From Chryseobacterium gallinarum (lineage in GTDB: Bacteria > Bacteroidota > Bacteroidia > Flavobacteriales > Weeksellaceae): a stretch of DNA of 64,000 nt. The translations under genes and the position numbers were made by a program. The DNA lies in the NCBI RefSeq assembly GCF_001021975.1, contig NZ_CP009928.1, positions 1 through 64,000 on the forward strand, given 5' to 3'. This document shows positions 46,764-56,176 of the stretch, in pieces (within the stretch, counting starts at the first letter, position 1; the number at the start of each line of letters is the position of its first letter). The notes below the pieces were generated by a model. It was not told where the DNA came from, did no database searches, and saw only the letters and a program-made list of their open reading frames with translations.

Positions 46764-47211
46764 AAATCGGGATTTTTTTTGACTTAAGCTAATTTAGTTA
46801 AGAGTTCACTTTCCTAAAGCCGATAGTTGAAGATTACAAAAAATTCCCCTGATTATCCTATCAAATAATACTCCCTTTATGGTAGCAAAACAATTAAGCC
46901 TCATTTTTAGATTTATTCAAAAACTGGCTCTAAAAAAACAAGCCCCACCACATTAAATAATTCTTAAAAATTTAAATTAATTTTATCTTTTTCACAATGC
47001 TCATTTATTTAAAAACGAATCATTACCACACTACAATTTTTAATTTACTATTTGAAACATATAATGCTTTAAATAAAAATAAAATTTAAAACATTAAAAA
47101 TCAGTACAAAACAATATTAACGGTAATTTAATATACAAAAAGCCTACTTTTTTAGTGGACTAATAAAAATTAAATTATATATTTGCAAACATATTCCGGA
47201 AAAAAAATAAA
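46764..47211. other. Very AT-rich gap before the leader ORF
   Basis: No ORF or hairpin of note before the TATATTTG box at 47178. No SAM-riboswitch-like structure was recognised. Confidence 0.55.
47178..47185 (+). promoter_or_regulatory. Promoter -7 box TATATTTG of the metNIQ unit
   Basis: TAnnTTTG match 26 bases before the leader ORF start. Transcription from here would give a short 5' region, the leader ORF, and the terminator at 47335-47366 before the first transporter gene. Confidence 0.55.
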
Positions 47212-47310
47212 ATGGCATTAGAATTTAAAAATAATTCAAAACATAAACACAGCATCAAAAATATAATGATGTGTATCTGTATGCCTATACATCGGGAATA
47301 TTGTGGATGA
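47212..47310 (+). CDS. Candidate Met/Cys-rich leader peptide
   Basis: A 32-codon ORF, too short for routine calling. Its second half reads IMMCICMPIHREYCG, with three Met and three Cys among 14 residues. It lies between a promoter box and a terminator, 86 bases before the EamA gene and upstream of metNIQ. This is the classical layout of an attenuator leader for methionine or cysteine. Coding and regulation are inferred; no homologue is known to me by name. Confidence 0.5.
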   Translation: MALEFKNNSKHKHSIKNIMMCICMPIHREYCG

Positions 47311-47334
47311 CCTTACTTTTATATGACATATTTT

Positions 47335-47366
47335 AAAAGGCTCTGCAATAACGCAGGGTCTTTTTT
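47335..47366 (+). terminator. Attenuator-type terminator before the EamA-metNIQ genes
   Basis: Stem AAAAGGCTCTGC (47335-47346) with GCAGGGTCTTTT (47353-47364), two G-T pairs, followed by T's. It is intrinsic-terminator-like and lies between leader ORF and structural genes. GACCTT at 47309-47314, across the leader stop codon, could pair with AGGGTC (47355-47360) and open the stem, giving an antiterminator of only 6 bp. Confidence 0.6.
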
Positions 47367-47396
47367 ATTGAACTGAACAACATTAAAAAAATAAAA

Positions 47397-48395
47397 ATGA
47401 GCAATTCTAAAAACAAATGGCTGGTTCCATTGGCATTTACGAACATCTATGTAATATGGGGAATTACGTTTTTAGCTATTTCATTTGGCTTGAAGGGTTT
47501 TCCACCATTCATTCTTTCAGGATTGAGATTTCTGGTCGCTGGAATCTTGATGATTGGATATCTCCTGTCGAAAGGGGAAAAAGCAAATTCTTTGATCAAC
47601 TGGAAAAAGAATGCTATTACCGGAATTCTGATTCTTACAGGCGGAACCGGGCTTGTGGCCTGGGGGGAGCAGTATGTGACAGCGTCAGAAGCTGCCATTT
47701 CTATTGCTACCGGGCCGTTCTGGTTTATTGCAATTGATAAAAAGAATTGGAAATATTATTTTTCAGATAAATTTATCCCGATCGGGTTGGTCATTGGATT
47801 TGTAGGATTGGTATTATTTCTAAAGGGAAGTGTGAACTCTAATGCAGCTCATATTGTAGCGAACGGCCAACTCCGTATTACGGCATTTGTTGTGTTGGGA
47901 TTAAGCTCCGTAGCATGGGTATTGGGTTCTTTGTATTCGAAAAAAAATCCGGCTTCACAGTCTACTTTTATGAACATCGCTCAACAGCTTATCATAGCTG
48001 GTTTAGCTTCCTTTTTGATTGCTTTTTTAAGAAAAGAATGGGTTGGTTTTACAGTTTCAGCAATTCCGTTACCGGCATGGCTAGGAGTTCTATTTTTGAT
48101 ATTCTTTGGATCTATAATCGCTTATTTGTCGTACATTTGGCTCTTGTCCGTAAAACCCGCTGCGCTGGTAAGCACCCATACCTATATTAATCCTATTGTC
48201 ACGGTGATTGCAGGCTGGATTGTAGCCCATCAAAGCATCAATGGAAGCCAGCTATATGGTTTATCAATTATATTGCTGGGAGTACTTCTGACGAATGTTA
48301 CCAAGTACTTCAAGCTTTCAAAACGGTCAAAAGTTAAACTAAGAAGATTAAGAAGATTTTTTAATAAGCCAGGCAAACGATATCAGCCTGTTTAA
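47397..48395 (+). CDS. EamA-family (DMT) transporter
   Basis: A 332-residue, roughly ten-helix drug/metabolite transporter with two EamA repeats (first around ITFLAISFGLKGFPPFILSG, second around GVLFLIFFGSIIAYLSYIWL). Members export amino acids or metabolites; some act on cysteine or its pathway products. It lies 18 bases before metN behind the Met/Cys leader, so a link to sulfur amino acids is plausible. The C-terminal tail is unusually basic. Confidence 0.85.
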   Translation: MSNSKNKWLVPLAFTNIYVIWGITFLAISFGLKGFPPFILSGLRFLVAGILMIGYLLSKGEKANSLINWKKNAITGILILTGGTGLVAWGEQYVTASEAAISIATGPFWFIAIDKKNWKYYFSDKFIPIGLVIGFVGLVLFLKGSVNSNAAHIVANGQLRITAFVVLGLSSVAWVLGSLYSKKNPASQSTFMNIAQQLIIAGLASFLIAFLRKEWVGFTVSAIPLPAWLGVLFLIFFGSIIAYLSYIWLLSVKPAALVSTHTYINPIVTVIAGWIVAHQSINGSQLYGLSIILLGVLLTNVTKYFKLSKRSKVKLRRLRRFFNKPGKRYQPV

Positions 48396-48413
48396 TATAG
48401 CATAAACAACAAA

Positions 48414-49442
48414 ATGATAGAAATCAGGAACATTTCAAAAACATTTTATCAGAAAAAGCAATCCTTCAAAGCGCTGGATCAGGTAAGCCTCAATATAGAA
48501 AAGGGTGATATTGTAGGAATCATCGGCTTTTCCGGTGCCGGAAAAAGTACGCTAATCCGTACGGTAAATCTACTGGAAAGACCTGATGAAGGTCAGATTA
48601 TCATTAATGGAAAAGACTTTACCCAATTAAGTTCAAAACAACTGGCGGAAGAACGCAAAAAAATAGGAATGATCTTCCAGCATTTCAACCTGCTTTCCTC
48701 AAGGACTGTTTTTGATAATGTAGCCCTTCCTTTGGAGCTTGACCGTCTCAGCAAGGAACAGATTCATAAAAAAGTATACGAACTGCTGAAAATTGTAGGT
48801 CTTGAAAATAAAGCCAACGATTATCCCAAAAGCCTTTCCGGAGGTCAGAAGCAGAGAGTAGCGATCGCCAGGGCATTAGCCAATGACCCTCACCTGCTTC
48901 TTTGTGACGAAGCTACCAGTGCCCTTGACCCGGTAACTACACAATCTATCCTGCAATTGTTGAGAGATATCAATCAAAGGCTGGGCATTACCATTCTTCT
49001 GATTACTCACGAAATGGAAGTCATCAAAACAGTATGCAACCATGTTGCTGTGATAGACCACGGAAAATTATTAGCTAAAGGAACTTTAAGTGAGATCATT
49101 TCCAACAGGGAAAATCCTGTGATCCGCCAATTTATAAATTCAGACATTATGATCCTGCCCCAAGAGCTTACCCGCAGAATACAAAAGGAACCCCAAGACG
49201 GACTGTTTCCTCTTGTTGAATTAGAGCTTAACGCAAACATCAGTGTTGAAGAAATCCTGTCAACATTACATCATCAATATAAAATTCCTTGTAAACTTCT
49301 AAAAGCCGAGGTAGAATATTTCGGGAATTCGAACTTTGGAAAGCTGTTGCTACAGCTCCAGGGGAAGACTGAGGAAAACCAGCAGGCTATTTATTATTTC
49401 AATCAAAATAAAATTCAAAATACAGTAAAAGGATATGCTTAG
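48414..49442 (+). CDS. metN: Methionine ABC transporter ATP-binding protein
   Basis: Energizes D/L-methionine import. Walker A GFSGAGKST, signature LSGGQKQR, Walker B LLLCDEATSALD, and a C-terminal NIL domain (VELELNANISVEEILSTLH), the regulatory domain that binds methionine in MetN. 342 residues. It overlaps metI by 8 bases. Confidence 0.93.
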   Translation: MIEIRNISKTFYQKKQSFKALDQVSLNIEKGDIVGIIGFSGAGKSTLIRTVNLLERPDEGQIIINGKDFTQLSSKQLAEERKKIGMIFQHFNLLSSRTVFDNVALPLELDRLSKEQIHKKVYELLKIVGLENKANDYPKSLSGGQKQRVAIARALANDPHLLLCDEATSALDPVTTQSILQLLRDINQRLGITILLITHEMEVIKTVCNHVAVIDHGKLLAKGTLSEIISNRENPVIRQFINSDIMILPQELTRRIQKEPQDGLFPLVELELNANISVEEILSTLHHQYKIPCKLLKAEVEYFGNSNFGKLLLQLQGKTEENQQAIYYFNQNKIQNTVKGYA

Positions 49443-50091
49443 TGATACGGTAATTGCCCTTTTGGCAAAAGGGACATGGGAAACGGTTTATATGACATTT
49501 GTTTCCGGTTTTTTTGGATTTGTTTTAGGCCTTCCGGTTGGGATTCTGTTGTTTTTAACAAGAAAAGGACAACTTCTGGAAAATGTATTGTACCACAGGA
49601 TTTTATCTGTTATCGTGAATATTTTCCGTGCCATTCCTTTTATCATTCTGATCGTTTGGATGATTCCTTTCACAAGAATTCTGGCTGGAACATCCATCGG
49701 GGTCAACGCGGCATTGGTTCCTCTCAGTATAGGTGCAGCCCCGTTTATTGCAAGGCTGGTAGAAAACAGCTTAATTGAAGTTCCACATGGTTTAATCGAA
49801 ACAGCAAGGGCAATGGGAGCTTCCCCTTTCCAGATTATCAGGAAAGTACTTCTTCCCGAAGCTCTTCCCTCATTAATCAACAATGCAACGATTACGTTAA
49901 TTACCCTGGTTGGATATTCTGCTATGGGAGGAGCTGTAGGTGCCGGTGGATTAGGCCAGGTTGGTTATCAGTATGGCTATATTGGCTATGATATTGTGAT
50001 TATGAATACGGTGTTGATATTACTTGTTCTTTTGGTTTTTATCATACAATTTGCCGGAGATAAATTTTCAAAGCGGTTTGATCACAGATGA
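49435..50091 (+). CDS. metI: Methionine ABC transporter permease
   Basis: A 218-residue permease of five helices with the EAA-like ATPase contact region (ETARAMGASPFQIIRKVLLPEA). The conserved start LAKGTWETVYMTFVSGFF is present. Pairs with metN and metQ. Confidence 0.93.
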   Translation: MLSDTVIALLAKGTWETVYMTFVSGFFGFVLGLPVGILLFLTRKGQLLENVLYHRILSVIVNIFRAIPFIILIVWMIPFTRILAGTSIGVNAALVPLSIGAAPFIARLVENSLIEVPHGLIETARAMGASPFQIIRKVLLPEALPSLINNATITLITLVGYSAMGGAVGAGGLGQVGYQYGYIGYDIVIMNTVLILLVLLVFIIQFAGDKFSKRFDHR

Positions 50092-50222
50092 CATTGATGT
50101 GGTTTGGGAATAAAGGAGTTTTCTACTAACAAATTGCCTACTATATTTTGCAATTTTGCCCTTTATCTTTCTTCCCAACTGCTTTCAGCCTTCTTTGTCT
50201 TTACAACATTAAAATAAAAAGA

Positions 50223-51029
50223 ATGAAAAAAATAAAAATCTTAGGAATATTAGCAGCAGGAGTATTGTTATTCAGTGCCTGCTCCGGAAGAAAAGATGAC
50301 CCTAACTTTATCAGGGTAGGCATCACTTACGGGCCTGAACAGGAAATTGCAGAAGTAGCCAAAAAAGTGGCTAAAGAAAAATACAATCTTGAAGTGGAAC
50401 TTATTCCTTTCAATGATTATGTGGTTCCTAATGAAGCCCTGACCAATGGGGATATTGATGCAAATGCCTTTCAGCACATTCCTTATTTAACCGAGCAGTC
50501 AAAACAGCGGGGGTACAACCTTGCACCTGTAGGAAATACCTTTGTATACCCAATTGTGGCCTATTCAAAAAAGATTAAAAATATTGGAGAACTACAGGAA
50601 GGAAACACAATCGTAATTCCCAATGACCCCACTAATGGAGGACGTTCTTTACTTTTATTGCAAAAAAGCGGATTGTTGAAACTAAAAGATGGTGTCGGTT
50701 TACTACCTAAAGTTACTGATATTATTGAAAATCCGAAACAACTAAGAATCATGGAGATTGAAGGAGCACAGATCCCAAGAGTTCTGGATGACAGGGATGT
50801 TATAGTAGGAATTATCAATAACAATTTTGCAGCCCAGGCCGGTCTGGATTCTGAAAAACAAGGAATTCTCATTGAAGATAAAGATTCACCATATGTGAAT
50901 GTGATCGTTGCAAGGCAAGACAACAAAAACAGCCAGAAAGTAAAAAATTTCGTTAAGGCCTATGAATCTGATGCCGTAGAAAAGAAAGCAAAAGAAATTT
51001 TCAAAGGAGGAGCGGTGAAAGGTTGGTAG
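50223..51029 (+). CDS. metQ: Methionine-binding lipoprotein
   Basis: NlpA/MetQ-type substrate-binding protein. The ATG at 50223 gives a lipoprotein signal (GVLLFSACSG, lipid on Cys); the open frame extends further up but would spoil the signal. The mature part has VGITYGPEQEIAEVAKKVA, NAFQHIPYLTEQSKQRGY and VNVIVARQDNKNS. It lies 131 bases behind metI, still in the same direction, and ends in a terminator at 51087. Confidence 0.93.
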   Translation: MKKIKILGILAAGVLLFSACSGRKDDPNFIRVGITYGPEQEIAEVAKKVAKEKYNLEVELIPFNDYVVPNEALTNGDIDANAFQHIPYLTEQSKQRGYNLAPVGNTFVYPIVAYSKKIKNIGELQEGNTIVIPNDPTNGGRSLLLLQKSGLLKLKDGVGLLPKVTDIIENPKQLRIMEIEGAQIPRVLDDRDVIVGIINNNFAAQAGLDSEKQGILIEDKDSPYVNVIVARQDNKNSQKVKNFVKAYESDAVEKKAKEIFKGGAVKGW

Positions 51030-51086
51030 TAGCGAAGTCCCTGCTACCTGTTCACTTTCTTTGCACTCACAACTTTAATATAAAAG

Positions 51087-51115
51087 CTGCTTCCGGATTG
51101 GAAGTAGTTTTTTTA
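51087..51115 (+). terminator. Terminator of the metNIQ unit
   Basis: CTGCTTCC (51087-51094) with GGAAGTAG (51100-51107), then seven T's. Confidence 0.8.
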
Positions 51116-51161
51116 TTGGTAATTTTTATTATCTCAAATTGAGAAAATAAAAAATTTTCTT

Positions 51162-51169
51162 TATTTTTG
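51162..51169 (+). promoter_or_regulatory. Promoter -7 box TATTTTTG before the GH3 gene
   Basis: TAnnTTTG match 25 bases before the ATG. Confidence 0.45.
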
Positions 51170-51194
51170 TTTTCAATCAAAATAAAAAGGCATT

Positions 51195-53456
51195 ATGTTA
51201 AAGAAAACCGCCATCGTAAGTATATTCACCTTTATTTCTGTTTCTTATATGGCTCAGAGCACTACCCTACCCGTTTATTTAGATGAATCAAAGCCTGTAG
51301 AACAGCGTGTCCAGGATGCTCTTTCCCGAATGACACTGGAGGAGAAAATAGCCATGCTTCATGCGCAGTCTAAATTTAGCTCCCCCGGCGTACCAAGATT
51401 AGGGATTCCGGAATTCTGGACTACAGACGGTCCTCATGGGGTACGACCTGAAGTCATGTGGGATGAATGGGATCAGGCCGGATGGACCAATGACTCTATT
51501 ATCGCCTATCCTGCCCTGACCGCCTTATCTGCCACATGGAATAAAAAAATGTCCTGGAATTACGGAAAAGCCTTGGGCGAGGAAGCCCGCTACAGAAAAA
51601 AAGATATCCTTCTGGGACCAGGGGTTAATATTTACAGAACCCCCTTGAACGGAAGGAATTTTGAATATATGGGGGAAGATCCTTACCTCACTTCCAAAAT
51701 GGTTGTTCCCTATATCAAAGGAGTGCAATCTAACGGGGTAGCAACTTCTGTAAAACATTTTGCCCTTAACAATCAGGAAATGTTCCGTCACACCAGCAAC
51801 GTCAATGTGGATGACAGAACACTGTATGAAATTTATCTTCCGCCGTTTAAAGCAGCTGTTACTGAGGGAGATTCCTGGACAATTATGGGGGCTTATGATA
51901 TGTACAAAGGTCAATATGCAAGCCAGAATCAATATCTTTTAAATGACATTTTAAAAAAGGAATGGAACTATAAAGGCGTTGTGGTATCCGACTGGGGTGC
52001 TGTAAACAATACAGAACAAGCCATTCACAATGGCCTTGACCTTGAGTTCGGATCATGGACCAACGGACTTTCTGCGGGAACTAAAAATGCCTACGACAAC
52101 TATTATCTCGCAAAACCGTATCTTGACCTGATCAAAGCAGGAAAAGTAGGAACCAAGGAACTTGATGACAAAGTAACAAGACTGCTCCACCTTGCCTATA
52201 AAACCACAATGAATCGAAACAAGCCTTTCGGAAACATTGCTTCTGAAGAGCATAGAGCTGTTGCCAGAAAAATTGGCGAAGAAGGTATTGTTTTATTAAA
52301 AAACCAGGGAAATGTTCTTCCGATCGATATCAATAAAGCAAAAACAATAGCGGTTATCGGAGAAAATGCCATTAAAATAATGACTGTAGGCGGAGGTTCG
52401 TCTTCATTAAAGGTTAAATATGAAACCCTGCCTTTAGACGGAATCAGATCCAGGTTTGGTAAGCAGGTACAGGTACAGTATGCTAGAGGCTATGTAGGGG
52501 ATATCGGAGGTGAATATAATGGTGTGAAATCCGGGCAGGATTTGAAAGACACCCGCTCTGAGGCTGAATTGCTCAATGAAGCTGTAGAATTGGCAAAAAA
52601 ATCGGATTATGTCATCTTCGTGGGAGGTCTTAATAAGGCAGATTTCCAGGACAGTGAAGGAAATGACAGGAAAAGTTACGGATTACCTTACAATCAGGAT
52701 CAGCTTATTTCAGCACTGGCCAAAGTCAATAAAAATCTGGCTGTAGTTTTAGTATCAGGAAATGCAGTAGCTATGCCCTGGATCAGGGAAGTTCCCACAG
52801 TTGTTCAGGCCTGGTATTTAGGTTCTGAAGCAGGCAATTCTATCGCTTCCGTTTTAGCAGGTGATACCAACCCGTCAGGAAAACTTCCTTTCACATTCCC
52901 TGTAAAACTTGAAGACAATTCAGCCCATCAACTTGGAGAATATCCCGGACAAAAGGATGAGTTGGCTGCAGGAAAAGGGAAAGATCAGAAAAACCCCATC
53001 AATATTACTTATAATGAAGGTATTTTTGTAGGCTACCGTTGGCATGACACTAAAAATATAAAGCCATTGTTCAGTTTCGGACATGGATTGAGCTATACCA
53101 CATTTGAATTTGGAAAAGCAAAAGCAGATAAAACAACCATTTCCCGGAATGATACCATTACCTTTACAGTGAACGTAAAAAATACCGGCAAAAAGGCAGG
53201 CGCTGAAGTTGTCCAGCTTTATATCAGTGATTTAAAATCTTCTGTTCCCCGCCCTGTAAAAGAACTGAAAGGTTTTGAAAAAGTATATTTGAACCCCGGA
53301 GAGCAGAAAGAGGTTACTTTCACAATTGATAAAACAGCTCTAAGCTTTTTTGATGCCGGCAAACATGATTGGATAGCCGAGCCTGGTGATTTTGAAGCTC
53401 ATATTGGTAATTCTTCAGATGCAATTAAAACAAAAGTGAAATTTACATTACAATAA
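51195..53456 (+). CDS. GH3-family beta-glucosidase-type enzyme
   Basis: Secreted or periplasmic exo-glycosidase. Signal peptide (MAQ), the N-terminal GH3 TIM-barrel (VQDALSRMTLEEKIAMLHAQ, GVATSVKHFALNNQE), the nucleophile region VVVSDWGAV, an alpha/beta sandwich (EEGIVLLKNQGNVLPID) and a C-terminal fibronectin-III-like domain (VNVKNTGKKAGAEVVQLYIS). 753 residues. Substrate among beta-glucosides or xylosides is not fixed by sequence. Single gene. Confidence 0.92.
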   Translation: MLKKTAIVSIFTFISVSYMAQSTTLPVYLDESKPVEQRVQDALSRMTLEEKIAMLHAQSKFSSPGVPRLGIPEFWTTDGPHGVRPEVMWDEWDQAGWTNDSIIAYPALTALSATWNKKMSWNYGKALGEEARYRKKDILLGPGVNIYRTPLNGRNFEYMGEDPYLTSKMVVPYIKGVQSNGVATSVKHFALNNQEMFRHTSNVNVDDRTLYEIYLPPFKAAVTEGDSWTIMGAYDMYKGQYASQNQYLLNDILKKEWNYKGVVVSDWGAVNNTEQAIHNGLDLEFGSWTNGLSAGTKNAYDNYYLAKPYLDLIKAGKVGTKELDDKVTRLLHLAYKTTMNRNKPFGNIASEEHRAVARKIGEEGIVLLKNQGNVLPIDINKAKTIAVIGENAIKIMTVGGGSSSLKVKYETLPLDGIRSRFGKQVQVQYARGYVGDIGGEYNGVKSGQDLKDTRSEAELLNEAVELAKKSDYVIFVGGLNKADFQDSEGNDRKSYGLPYNQDQLISALAKVNKNLAVVLVSGNAVAMPWIREVPTVVQAWYLGSEAGNSIASVLAGDTNPSGKLPFTFPVKLEDNSAHQLGEYPGQKDELAAGKGKDQKNPINITYNEGIFVGYRWHDTKNIKPLFSFGHGLSYTTFEFGKAKADKTTISRNDTITFTVNVKNTGKKAGAEVVQLYISDLKSSVPRPVKELKGFEKVYLNPGEQKEVTFTIDKTALSFFDAGKHDWIAEPGDFEAHIGNSSDAIKTKVKFTLQ

Positions 53457-53476
53457 TTTTTCATAATTGAAAATTC

Positions 53477-53510
53477 AAAAAACAGATTCCTGAATGAGAA
53501 TCTGTTTTTT
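53477..53510 (+). terminator. Terminator of the GH3 gene
   Basis: AAAAAACAGATTC / GAATCTGTTTTTT stem (53477-53489 / 53498-53510). Confidence 0.8.
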
Positions 53511-53529
53511 ATTTATTAGCCTGACATTT

Positions 53530-53568
53530 AAAAATCTGCGAAATCTTTTTAATTGCGTGGGGTTAAAG
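53530..53568. repeat. Degenerate copy of the dispersed repeat
   Basis: AATCTGCGAAATC followed by AATTGCGTGGGGTTAAA resembles 40434-40468 (AATCTGCGCG...GGCTAAAA), with several differences. Low confidence as a family member. Confidence 0.35.
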
Positions 53569-53577
53569 CTCAAAACA

Positions 53578-53605
53578 AAAGCAGATTCCAAACAGAACCT
53601 GCTTT
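53578..53605 (-). terminator. Terminator of the outer-membrane protein gene
   Basis: AAAGCAG (53578-53584) with CTGCTTT (53599-53605); A-rich left flank gives T's on the minus strand. Confidence 0.65.
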
Positions 53606-53624
53606 ATATTTTACAAAATTCTGT

Positions 53625-55787
53625 TTATTTTCCACCTCCGGAATTCTTTTCCACATCTGTTTTGGTATTCTCTTTCACTTTCTGGTTCCCGAAACGCTTT
53701 ACAAAAGTAAGGGCAACCCCATACCAATCCCATTTTGAATATTCTCTAAAAGTTCCATCCGGGCTGTACGTTGTGGTATCACCGTAAGGCCTTTTAAAGA
53801 TATTCATCAGCTGCATACTGAGCTCCATTTGTGTTTTAGGAAATATTTTAGTAACTGAAATATTATGAAAAACATTGGTATTATTGGCATATGAATTCCC
53901 ATTGTTCTGATTCGCAATTTCCATCCATGCACTTATGTTAATATTCTTATTGAAAAGATTGGTATAAGATACATTTGCGGATCCGCCCCAGTAACTGATA
54001 TAGTTTTTAGCTCCAAGTTGATTCTTTTCATTGAAGTCTTTATTATCGATATAATACCATCCAAATCCCACATTCACGTTCAGCTTATTTTTCAGGAAAT
54101 TCTGATTGGTATTGGCAAAAAGGTAATATTTCTGAACTTTCCCATCAAAATTCCCCGGAAGAGAAACCGTTCTTCCATTCTCTGTTACATAGGTTGTCCA
54201 GTAATCCTGATTCGTGTACATATACCTTGCGGAAATAAAATATTTTTTTAAAATTCCAAATTTCAGATAAAGTCTGTCATTCGGATTGGGATTAAGGTAT
54301 AAGTTTCCTCTGGAATACGTTCCGTTGATATCAGGAACAAGGAACGGATTGAATTCCGAATACCATGGTCGCCAGATACTGCGGTTATAAGTAAGACTCA
54401 CATCATATTTATCCGAAAAAGTATATTTCAGCAAGAGATTAGGAAGAAAAGTTCCATATGAATCCCTCCTCTCAGTGCCTGCCACATCCTGCCTTACTTT
54501 AAAATCAATATACTCATAGCGGAGGCCGATTCTCGTTTCCAGTTTTTCGAAAAATGTTTTACTATAATTGGCATACAGAGAACTGATATTATCCTCATAA
54601 TGGAACCTGTCGTTTCTCGCAAGATTATAATATTCTGAATTCTGGTCATTGATACTTAACCCATAAAGGTTATTAAGGATAGCGTGGTTATTAAAATCAG
54701 TTTTCCCTCCTACCTCAAGAGTTCCTCCCGATTTCCCCAATGGCTGGGTATAATCTATCTTCAGATAGTAGTTCCGCATTTCATTATTGCTGATTACCCC
54801 CAACTCCTGAACATTTGACAATCCTGTTTTATTAATCAGATTATCACCATTATTCCCCGAGTAATTTGTTCCGACATTGATATCCAAGATTTTATTCTTT
54901 TCTTTATCATAATATTTATAGAAAAGATTGGTCCCTAAATTCCGGCCAAAGCCCCATGTATTCTGAGTCTGATTAAAAGCATCTTTCAGGGTACCATTCA
55001 TCGATTCTGACCCCTCCGACTCTCCAAATGACAAGCTTCGGTTTTGATAATATTCCAGAACAAGTCCGATATTATTTTTATCATTGATTTCAAATTCAGA
55101 AGTTGAGGAAAGGGACGGACTCTCGTTTCGGGATACTGTTTCAAGACTTAACCGGGATACCCTGTCATTTTCATACCGGCTATTAAGAATCTCATTCTTA
55201 TTGACATATGCACCGTCATTATAGCTTCCTATAAAAGTCTGGGTAAAACGCTTTTTGTGATAATTCAGGTTAAAATTCGTGTATTGTGAATTTTTGGTAC
55301 TTTGCCTGTTGTTGAGGGATATACTCCCTTTCAATCCTTCATCATCCCTTTTTTTAAGAACGATATTAATTACTGATCCTGAAGTTTCATAGCGCGACGA
55401 CGGGCTCGTAATTACTTCGATTTTCAACAGGTTATCTGCCGGAATTGTCTTCAGGTATTCTTTTAATTCTTTACCGGTAAAGACTGATTTTCTATCATTA
55501 ATATATACAGTAACGTTCTGTCCTTCCGCTTTTACAGCATCATTATTATCAATGCTTATCAAAGGGGTCATCCTAAGAACATCCCATGTTGTATTCCCTG
55601 CGAGAATAGCACTGTTTGCAACATTAAAAACCGTTCTGTCTACTTTGGATTCTACGGTAGGTTTTCTGGCAACAAGGGTAACAGCTTCAATTTCCTTCTG
55701 CTTTGTTGCAGTATCTTTCTTCTCCTGAGTTTGGGCCAAAGTCAAAAAGCCGGTTAATAATGCTATGGGAAATAATATTAGTCTCAT
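53625..55787 (-). CDS. Outer-membrane beta-barrel protein (TonB-dependent receptor-like)
   Basis: A 720-residue TonB-receptor-related barrel of the outer-membrane beta-barrel 3 type. Signal peptide (LTGFLTLAQTQ), plug-like segment (NTTWDVLRMTPLISIDNND, YINDRKSVFTGKELKEYLK, SSRYETSGSVINIVLKKRD), then many aromatic-rich strands. The N-terminal carboxypeptidase-like domain common in this family is missing. No SusD-type partner. Ligand unknown. Confidence 0.88.
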   Translation of the reverse strand: MRLILFPIALLTGFLTLAQTQEKKDTATKQKEIEAVTLVARKPTVESKVDRTVFNVANSAILAGNTTWDVLRMTPLISIDNNDAVKAEGQNVTVYINDRKSVFTGKELKEYLKTIPADNLLKIEVITSPSSRYETSGSVINIVLKKRDDEGLKGSISLNNRQSTKNSQYTNFNLNYHKKRFTQTFIGSYNDGAYVNKNEILNSRYENDRVSRLSLETVSRNESPSLSSTSEFEINDKNNIGLVLEYYQNRSLSFGESEGSESMNGTLKDAFNQTQNTWGFGRNLGTNLFYKYYDKEKNKILDINVGTNYSGNNGDNLINKTGLSNVQELGVISNNEMRNYYLKIDYTQPLGKSGGTLEVGGKTDFNNHAILNNLYGLSINDQNSEYYNLARNDRFHYEDNISSLYANYSKTFFEKLETRIGLRYEYIDFKVRQDVAGTERRDSYGTFLPNLLLKYTFSDKYDVSLTYNRSIWRPWYSEFNPFLVPDINGTYSRGNLYLNPNPNDRLYLKFGILKKYFISARYMYTNQDYWTTYVTENGRTVSLPGNFDGKVQKYYLFANTNQNFLKNKLNVNVGFGWYYIDNKDFNEKNQLGAKNYISYWGGSANVSYTNLFNKNINISAWMEIANQNNGNSYANNTNVFHNISVTKIFPKTQMELSMQLMNIFKRPYGDTTTYSPDGTFREYSKWDWYGVALTFVKRFGNQKVKENTKTDVEKNSGGGK

Positions 55788-56176
55788 AAAATTATAGTTT
55801 ATTCTATAAGACCACTATCATAATGAATTTGTTACACCAAAATGTGAAAAAAAATAAAATAAACACTTAATTCCCAACAAGATACAAACACAGAACTCAA
55901 ACATAAACACAAAACAATGCAAACTATTCATTAAAGCAATCTAATATAAATTACTTTCATAATAAAAATTCTTAAAAAAAACATTTATTATGAAATTAAA
56001 ATTTATCTAAAAAATTTAAAATACTTATTACAAAATATACGAATATTTTACTGCCAGTATATAAACACTTATCAATAGATTACCAAAAGTCTTCAAAATA
56101 TGCTTAAAAAGCTCCGTAATGCACAATAAACTTCAAAGACAAATCAATTGTTATACTTAGGCTTTTGCTCAACTCC
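55788..56176. other. AT-rich gap
   Basis: Upstream region of the outer-membrane protein gene and the 3' side of the metallophosphoesterase. No ORF, hairpin or clear box was recognised. Confidence 0.55.

Noticed and set aside
46764..47211. SAM-type riboswitch before metNIQ
   Set aside because: The gap is AT-rich and lacks the paired elements of SAM riboswitches. The leader ORF with terminator explains the visible structure better.
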